Shown here: positions 57,838 to 64,000 of the stretch, in pieces | How positions within the stretch are numbered: position 1 is the stretch's first letter | How the letters are laid out: the number at the start of each line of letters is the position of its first letter | NCBI GenBank assembly: GCA_023525975.1 | Contig: CM042034.1 | Span: 4,037,501-4,101,500, forward strand | Direction: 5' to 3' | DNA length: 64,000 bases | Source of the DNA: Smallanthus sonchifolius | Taxonomy: Eukaryota > Streptophyta > Magnoliopsida > Asterales > Asteraceae | Translations under genes and position numbers: made by a program | Notes under the pieces: model-generated | Seen by the model: only the letters and a program-made list of their open reading frames with translations | Told to the model about the DNA's origin: nothing | Databases searched by the model: none

Positions 57838-60290
57838 GTCACACCCCAACCGACGACGGATTATACGTCGGGGCGGACACGGTTGTTCAAAAGCACAAGG
57901 TTGACTAATGATATTGAAATATTCCATTAATAATTTAAAGAGTTTAACATGGCAAAAATAACATATTGTTCAACAGAGAAATAAACATAAGATTAATTCT
58001 TGATGGTCTTTCTAAGTCCAAGCGTCCTACGTTTTCATAGATAAGCCTCACTCTTGTGCACCTAAAACATGTTGAGTAACTGTCAACTAAAAATAGTTGG
58101 TGAGATACAAAGGTTTTGACACCATTTTTACAAAGTCTTTTAAAAGTTTTACAATTCACCATGATTAATGTATCTAAGCATAAATGTGAGAAAAACAAGT
58201 AAATTAAACATTCTGCACGTCAAACCTCCAACCAAGTTTAGGCATAACCCGAAGGTTACCCTTATAAGTTTCAAGTATAAGTTTTATTCAGTAACAAACA
58301 CCAAGGGCTCCCCCCGAAGGGTCAATCAATCAGGATGGATTAGTCAAATGCAATAGATCTATCTTTGTTACTATAGGCTCGGCCAAAGTTAATGAACATG
58401 CTAGAATTAAGTTTAATTTAACATACAAGTCTCAAAAGCATTCAACACAAAGAAAGCATATAATCATAGTTAAGTTTGAATTGTATAAGTCTAAAAAGTA
58501 TAAACATGTTCCACCCCAAGTTTAAAAGCAAAAATGAAAACAAAAAGGGGCTAAGTATACTCACCTTGTAGCGGATGTAAGAGTATCTAAACAAGGGTTA
58601 TATGTAGTGAAGTTTTGAGGAAAGATATCCTCACCACAAGCCTAAACGATAAGTTTAAAGTTTATTCATAGAAATTCTAGAACAAGGATTTCGAGATTTG
58701 GGATTGACTAGGGTTCTTGGTTTGGGAAGTGGGAGTAGTCGTGTTACAAAGTTTAGCTTCATAACCAATCGTTACATTTGAAGTTTAAATGAATACTCAT
58801 ATATCATATCAAGACTTTTAAATAGTTTTTCTCAAGTATTGAAGTTAAATAGTAAACAAGTATTTAATTGTGGGAATTACTTAGTAAGTTTTAAAAAAAA
58901 TGTTTTAGAGGATGATACTTATAAGAGATATTAAGTTTCTTGGAGCTTTACTATTAGTGTAATTTATTAATTATCTAAGAGGGGAAATACCCATTTTTAA
59001 ATAGATACATAACTTTCTAAAATAATTATCCATTTAAGAAAGTATCACCATTTATAATTTTGCTAAATAATATTTAAATTATTGACTACATTTTAAATAA
59101 GTATTAAATATACATGTATTAATTATGTTTTATAAAACCCTTTTAGTATTTTCATAAACCTTCAAGGTTACAATTATCCCATGTATTTACCAAGTAAAGT
59201 ATTTAGTTTTTAAACATGTACAATTTAATAAATTTTAAAGGGAAGTATAAATGAATAAACTTTCTCTTTTTTTTTATATATAAACGAAAGTTGTAATTAT
59301 TATTCAAAATTATAGATAGTCTTTGTTTATAAACCAAACTAATAATTTATAAATTATTTTCTGTCAAGTATTAAGTTTGTAACCGTTTGGGGTTGTTTTA
59401 TAGATTTTAGGAATTTAAAACTAATGTTAAACATTATATATATATTTTTTTATAGTTTTTAAATTTGGTTTTTATTTGGTTGAAATGTTTTCCAATAAGG
59501 AAGACAAAAATAAAAATCGATTTTTTTAGTTTATATATGTTCCACATATTTTATAAAAATAAAGGGAATTTTTAAAACTGATTAAAAATGTATAAAAAAT
59601 CAGAAAAACGGGCTACTGGGTTCGAACACCCGGCCTGCTCCGGGTCGGGATCTGCACACACGCACCACCGCTGGACCAGGGACTTGTTTGTGTTTTAATC
59701 CGGAAAACAAAATCCTTAAACACAAACCCAAACGCCCCCCCCCAATCCGTATGAACCCTAATATTTCAATCCCCAAATTCGACTCGGATTACCCTCTGTT
59801 TATGAGATTAAACAGAGGGCTTTTGATCCTTTCACGAATTCGATCACAATGGGCACAAGTATTACCTGATTTGGTGTCGATTTGAGAGAGATTGGGTTCG
59901 GCTTGGAGTCGGCGGTCGCGACTTCAATTCCGGTCAGTGCAGCTTCGGATGGATGAAATGGGTAGTGGAGGGAGGTTAGGGAAGATGTTTAGGAGCAGAG
60001 GGAGTCGCTATTTATAGCCAATTTTGGCATTAATTGCGTGAACGAGTCGAGGCGGGTGGTTGGGCCGTTCGGAGGTAATTCACACTCCACGCCAAGCATC
60101 GATCGAGGTTGATCATCATGGAGTCTTGGGGACGTGTCGCACGCGAGGGACGAGCCCGAGGTTCAGTGAACCTGGACGAAATTGCAATTTTCACGTGAAA
60201 AGGGGCGAGAACCGGGGGTAGCGGGACTCGAACTCACGACTGAAAATCTGGGTTTGGAAGTTTCGGCTTATTGCAAACAGGCCCCTGAAG
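57838..60290 (+). mobile_element. LTR-like retroelement fragment starting TGTCACACCCC
   Basis: The left end TGTCACACCCCAACCG with a nearby GACGACGG...TACGTCGGGG is the style of large plant Gypsy LTRs. GC-rich blocks follow (GGGCTCCCCCCGAAGGGTCA near 58305; CTACTGGGTTCGAACACCCGG near 59613; GCGGGACTCGAACTCACGAC near 60220). No matching right end, coding region or TSD is visible, so the right boundary is a guess. The two TTCGAA/CTCGAAC sites resemble B boxes but lack a tRNA fold. Confidence 0.45.
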
Positions 60291-61073
60291 TTTCAGTTTT
60301 TATTATTTTATATTAAAACTTGGATTTTTTGGTTTGAAATCGGTTTTAAGAATGACAGTTTCAGTCCCTGAAGTTTATAAAATGATCTAAATGTATATAT
60401 ATATATATTTATATAAAATGAAAAGAGTTTTATAAGTTTTTATTATTTTATAATTTCTATAAAATAATTTATGACATTTACACATTAATAATAAAGTTCG
60501 TAAACTATATTGTTTACATAACCGAAATTATAAACTCTATAAAGTGTTGTCATTTTTATAAGGTATATATATACGTAATGTATTTCAAAACAATTAGCAT
60601 TTATTAACAAAAAGGGAAAAATAAATTCTAAATAAGATTTAAATTCACAAATTTGCATATTTGTTTTATCAAGATTTAAATCCACCAGATATGTTTATCC
60701 TTTCTCAAAATGTACGGTTTACAACTGGAAACTTTCTTTTTAACCAAACAGTGGTACGTCGGAAACTAACTGGATATTACATGGTTGGTATATATAGTAT
60801 TATAACACCTTTCTCTAACGTATAAGAACACCAATAAGTATACATCTTTATCCATTAAACGAACTATAAAAAAATGTCGTTAAAAAAATTATAAATACGA
60901 ATTTATCATTATTTTATCAAATAAAATATTCCTAAAATTATATAAAAATATTAAGATGTCATAGTTTTATAACGAACGAGGTTGTTATCGACGAGGGGGC
61001 TGCGGTCAACATATTGCAAATAAGAGTATAAGAACTCCCATCGATGAACTTTAACTTGTGATGGTTTGAGAAA
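60291..61073. other. AT-rich intergenic DNA
   Basis: Contains a TA microsatellite near 60393-60415 and no supported gene. Confidence 0.35.
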
Positions 61074-61080
61074 TAATAAA

Positions 61081-62019
61081 GAGTAAATTTCGCTTTTGGC
61101 CTCTATGGTTTGGCTTGTTTAACTATTTTAGTCTAAAAAGAAATCTTTTAATATATCAGCCCCTAAGTTTGTATTTTTGTAACTATTTCAGTCCATTACA
61201 CTAACCTTGTTAACTTTTTCTGTTAAGTATATGTGCATTGTAGTTATTTTATTTCTAAGTGAACTAGTTTAATATTTTCAGTCCAATAAAAACTTTTTTA
61301 GTCTTTTTCATAAAAACGTTTTTTTTACTTTTTAAAATAATTTTTTTAGTTTTTTTCCATAAAAATGTCTTTTTTTAACCTTTTTAAAAACGTTTTTTTT
61401 TTTACTTTTCAAAAAAAGTTATTTTTTTCAAAAAAACTTTTTTTAGTTTTTTTATAAAAACGTATTTTAGCTCTTTCGTAAAATGTTTTATTTAACTATT
61501 TTAAAAATGGTTTTTTTTTACTTTTTTAAGTGAACTAGTTTTTAAAATAGTGAACTATTAAAAAAAAATTAAAATAGTTAAAAAAATATTTTACGAAAAA
61601 TCTAAAAACGTTTTTATAAAAAATGTATTCAAAAACGTTTTTTATGAAAAAAAATTAAAAAAAAAATATTTTCAGAAAAGTTAAAAAACGTTTTTAAAAA
61701 TGTTCAAAACGACTTTTTTACGAAGAAAAAAACACTAAAAAAATGATTTTAAAAACATAAAAAAGTGTTTTTAAAAAGGTAAAATTTTTTTATGAAAAAG
61801 TTAAAAAAAAATTAATTTGACTGAAAAGGTTAAACTAGTTCATTTAAAAATGAAATGACTACATTGCCCCTGTACTTAACATAATAGGTTAACAGAGTTA
61901 GTGTTATGGACTGAAATAGTTACAAAAATACAACCTTAGGGGCTGATATATTAAAAGATTCTTTTTTGACTAAAAGGGTTAAACAGGCCAAACTACATGG
62001 GTCAAAAACAAATTTACTC
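61081..62019. mobile_element. Large foldback element, Mutator-like
   Basis: The outer arms are inverted copies of about 170 bp: GAGTAAATTT...GGGGCTGATATATT-type text on both sides, e.g. TAGTCTAAAAAGAAATCTTTT and its complement. The middle is poly-A/T-rich with ACGTTTTT repeats. TAATAAA flanks both ends (61074-61080, 62020-62026). Total about 939 bp with no coding frame. End motif GAGTAAA is shared with the element at 31324. Confidence 0.75.
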
Positions 62020-62115
62020 TAATAAAAAAGAAATCATAGTTTGTCATTGGGATGGTGGTCCAATGGTAGAGTCAAAACCTCTTAAACACCTAAAAGTTAT
62101 AGGTTAAAGTTTCAC

Positions 62116-62594
62116 GGGCAAATGCTATAAAAAACCAACATATTTTCTGGTTTTTTCTAATAATAGTCACTCAACAGTTTTTTACACATAAAAAACCAAC
62201 ATACTCTATCTTTTTTATCACAAAAGTTTCTCAACAAATTTTTGCACATAAAAAACTAACATACTTTCTTGTTTTTCTCACAAAAATCACTCGACAACTA
62301 TTTATCCTAGCAAATGAATCGACGGAAGCAAGGCAAATGATTCATTTGCTCTTGCTTCTGTCGGTCGATTTCCTTTCTTTTACTTTTGCGGATTCATTTG
62401 CTAAGATAAATAGTTGTCGACGGACTTTTGTGAGAAAAACAAGAAAGTATGTTGGTTTTTTATGTGTAAAAATTTGCTGAGAGACTTTTGTGATAAAAAA
62501 GAGAGAGTATGTTGGTTTTTTATGTGCAAAAATTTGTTGAGGGACTTTTATAAGAAAAATCAGAAAGTATGTTGATTTTTTATAGCATTTACCC
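62116..62594. mobile_element. Foldback element with three tandem units per arm and 9-bp TSD
   Basis: Ends GGGCAAATGCTATAAAAA / TTTTTATAGCATTTACCC are inverted. AAGTTTCAC (62107-62115) and AAGTTCCAC (62595-62603) form a 9-bp duplication with one mismatch, as in Mutator-like insertion. Each arm holds three roughly 75-bp units with ACATAAAAAACCAACATA or its complement. The centre contains GCAAATGAATC and its complement. It has no gene; the frame at 62342-62596 is the tandem unit read through. Confidence 0.85.
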
Positions 62595-62603
62595 AAGTTC
62601 CAC

Positions 62604-64000
62604 TAAGTAAAAAAGTTTAACGTTAAAAAAAAGGATGGCAACTCACGACCCGGTTGGTCTACCAATTAACCTAGAGTTACCAAATTTTAATTCTCTTGAC
62701 ACATGGCAACAATTGGTTGTATGAATATAAAATACTTTTCTTATCTCTTTTATTCTTTTTTATATTTAAAATATTTTTTTTTTCTTTTGAAATAAAGTAA
62801 TTATTACTTTTATTATTTCTAATAACTTTTAATGTAATAAAAACAAGCATAAATTACATATATTTAATAAAAGTTGGTTCGTGTTGGGTTTGCTAATGAG
62901 TATACAAAATTAGGTTGTTAGCTGTAACTTAGAAGAGAAAGAAATTAATTTTTAATAGATAGTTGGGTTGGGTTGCGCTATGTGCAGTGATTTTACTAAA
63001 AACTTAAAAACGCCTCTCCATATCATTGTCACGTAAGCAGTAGTGAAACCATTAACTAGAACCACTAAAGTATGTAATGATTTCAGTATCTAACATTAAT
63101 GAGTGAACTTTTTTATTTTTAATTTATTTTATTAGTTTTTTAAACAATTGATATTAATTTTAAAACAATTACTTATCATTCGAAATATCGATCTAAACAC
63201 GTTACAAAATCACTTACGAGACTAAAAATACTTTTTTTTAAACTACTTCGTTTTTTAAAATTTATACCGAAACATTTAGAAAAAAAACAAGCAAGCTCGT
63301 ATATTTGTTTGTTTTTTTTAACTAATGAGTGAAAGTTATTTGACAAAAATCAAAGTAAATGTTAAATAACATATTAGAATAAAAATAAAAAAAACAAATG
63401 CTGAAGGGTAAGACCATGATTGGCCCAAAGAAACATTTAATTCCATCAAGTCTGCTCAACCCGTGGCTGGGCTCACGGTGGCAAGGGCAGCCCCCGATGA
63501 CGCACATAACACATAACCTAATGGGAATAGTCTAAGAGGGACTCTGAAAATTTTATTAGTGTGTCCTTGAAAACTCTATTTTATTAGTAGGTCTTGGTTT
63601 TTTTTAATTTATTATAACCTTACTGGTCTCCCTTTGATATTTTTTTCAGTCTTGGTAACAGTAACGGATACAGAATTTTTTTTGTAGGAGGGGCAGAATA
63701 CGGGTGGATAAAAAAGGAACGGAGGAAAAAAATGAAATGACAATAAAATAATATCGTTCATCAAATATTTAAACATAGTATAAAAATACCTCCATTACAA
63801 TTGTCCTCTACGTGTTTTCATCTTTCAGAAACGCTTCATTACATCTTCATTAGTAACATTGAGAAGTTCACTGGCCTATTAAAACCCACTATTATTTTGG
63901 ACTGGACGATGGACATTGTCCCACCCTCTTTTCTACTTGAATCCGCCTCTGCTTGGTAAAAAAAATGATTGGGATCCGTCTAACAATGCACTCTGTACGT
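62604..64000. other. AT-rich intergenic DNA to the window end
   Basis: No gene, RNA gene or bounded element can be supported. Bases 63400-63530 are GC-richer (GCTGGGCTCACGGTGG) and may be old repeat. Confidence 0.35.

Noticed and set aside
59605..59685. Possible tRNA gene around GGGTTCGAACACCCGG
   Set aside because: A B-box-like sequence is present, but no acceptor stem, D arm or anticodon arm can be folded around it; it fits LTR sequence better.
62342..62596. 84-codon minus-strand ORF with repeated YSLFFITKVSQQ-like units
   Set aside because: It lies wholly within the tandem units of a foldback MITE and has no start context or homology.

Overview
The window is nuclear DNA of a flowering plant: intron-rich genes with GT-AG introns, AT-rich intergenic DNA, many MITEs, LTR-retrotransposon remnants, Helitrons and a tRNA-type SINE. 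The LTR ends and the interspersed GGGTCA-rich MITEs suggest a eudicot, probably Asteraceae, but that is an impression from repeat style and not a test.

Genes in order: (1) the last exons of an unrecognised plus-strand gene (113-870). (2) A minus-strand AMBRA1/DCAF3-like WD40 gene of 13 coding exons (2861-8714, 633 aa). (3) A minus-strand LisH-CTLH-WD40 gene of the WDR26/GID7 type (9773-14363, about 525 aa), with no GT at the expected donor of its last intron. (4) A plus-strand ALE2-type receptor-like kinase of nine coding exons (22562-30951, 786 aa) with upstream ORFs in its leader. (5) A plus-strand pfkB-family sugar/nucleoside kinase of 13 coding exons (33315-44994, 394 aa), with one GC-AG intron and a whole Copia element in intron 11. 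(6) A plus-strand plastid-type glutaredoxin with a WCSYS active site (49225-51927, 171 aa). (7) A minus-strand dirigent-protein pseudogene (57136-57691) broken by a frameshift and a stop codon. Exons were joined by hand from splice sites, reading phase and family conservation, and every junction of genes 2 to 6 keeps phase.

The rest is mostly repeats, several with complete ends and target-site duplications (TSDs): three hAT-type MITEs each filled with a different short iterated motif (1486-1776, 33953-34439, 40234-40775); a Tourist-like MITE (12421-12603); an Au-type SINE with an 18-bp TSD (27908-28072); two Mutator-like foldbacks with 9-bp TSDs (31324-31925, 62116-62594) and a third with a weaker TSD (61081-62019); an inverted pair of small Helitrons (20160-21030); a degenerate Copia element (39084-43730) carrying one of the hAT MITEs inside it; a solo LTR with a 5-bp TSD (53102-55591); and two inverted copies of another LTR-like element (16599-18345 and 46224-48086).

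The most unusual signal is inside the LTR-type elements. Each carries an array of short hairpin units whose stems change sequence from unit to unit while staying paired: six in 46852-47065, four in the inverted relative at 17640-17830, and five larger ones in the solo LTR at 53915-54920. Paired changes of this kind suggest selection on, or repeated copying of, a folded RNA or DNA structure in the LTRs.
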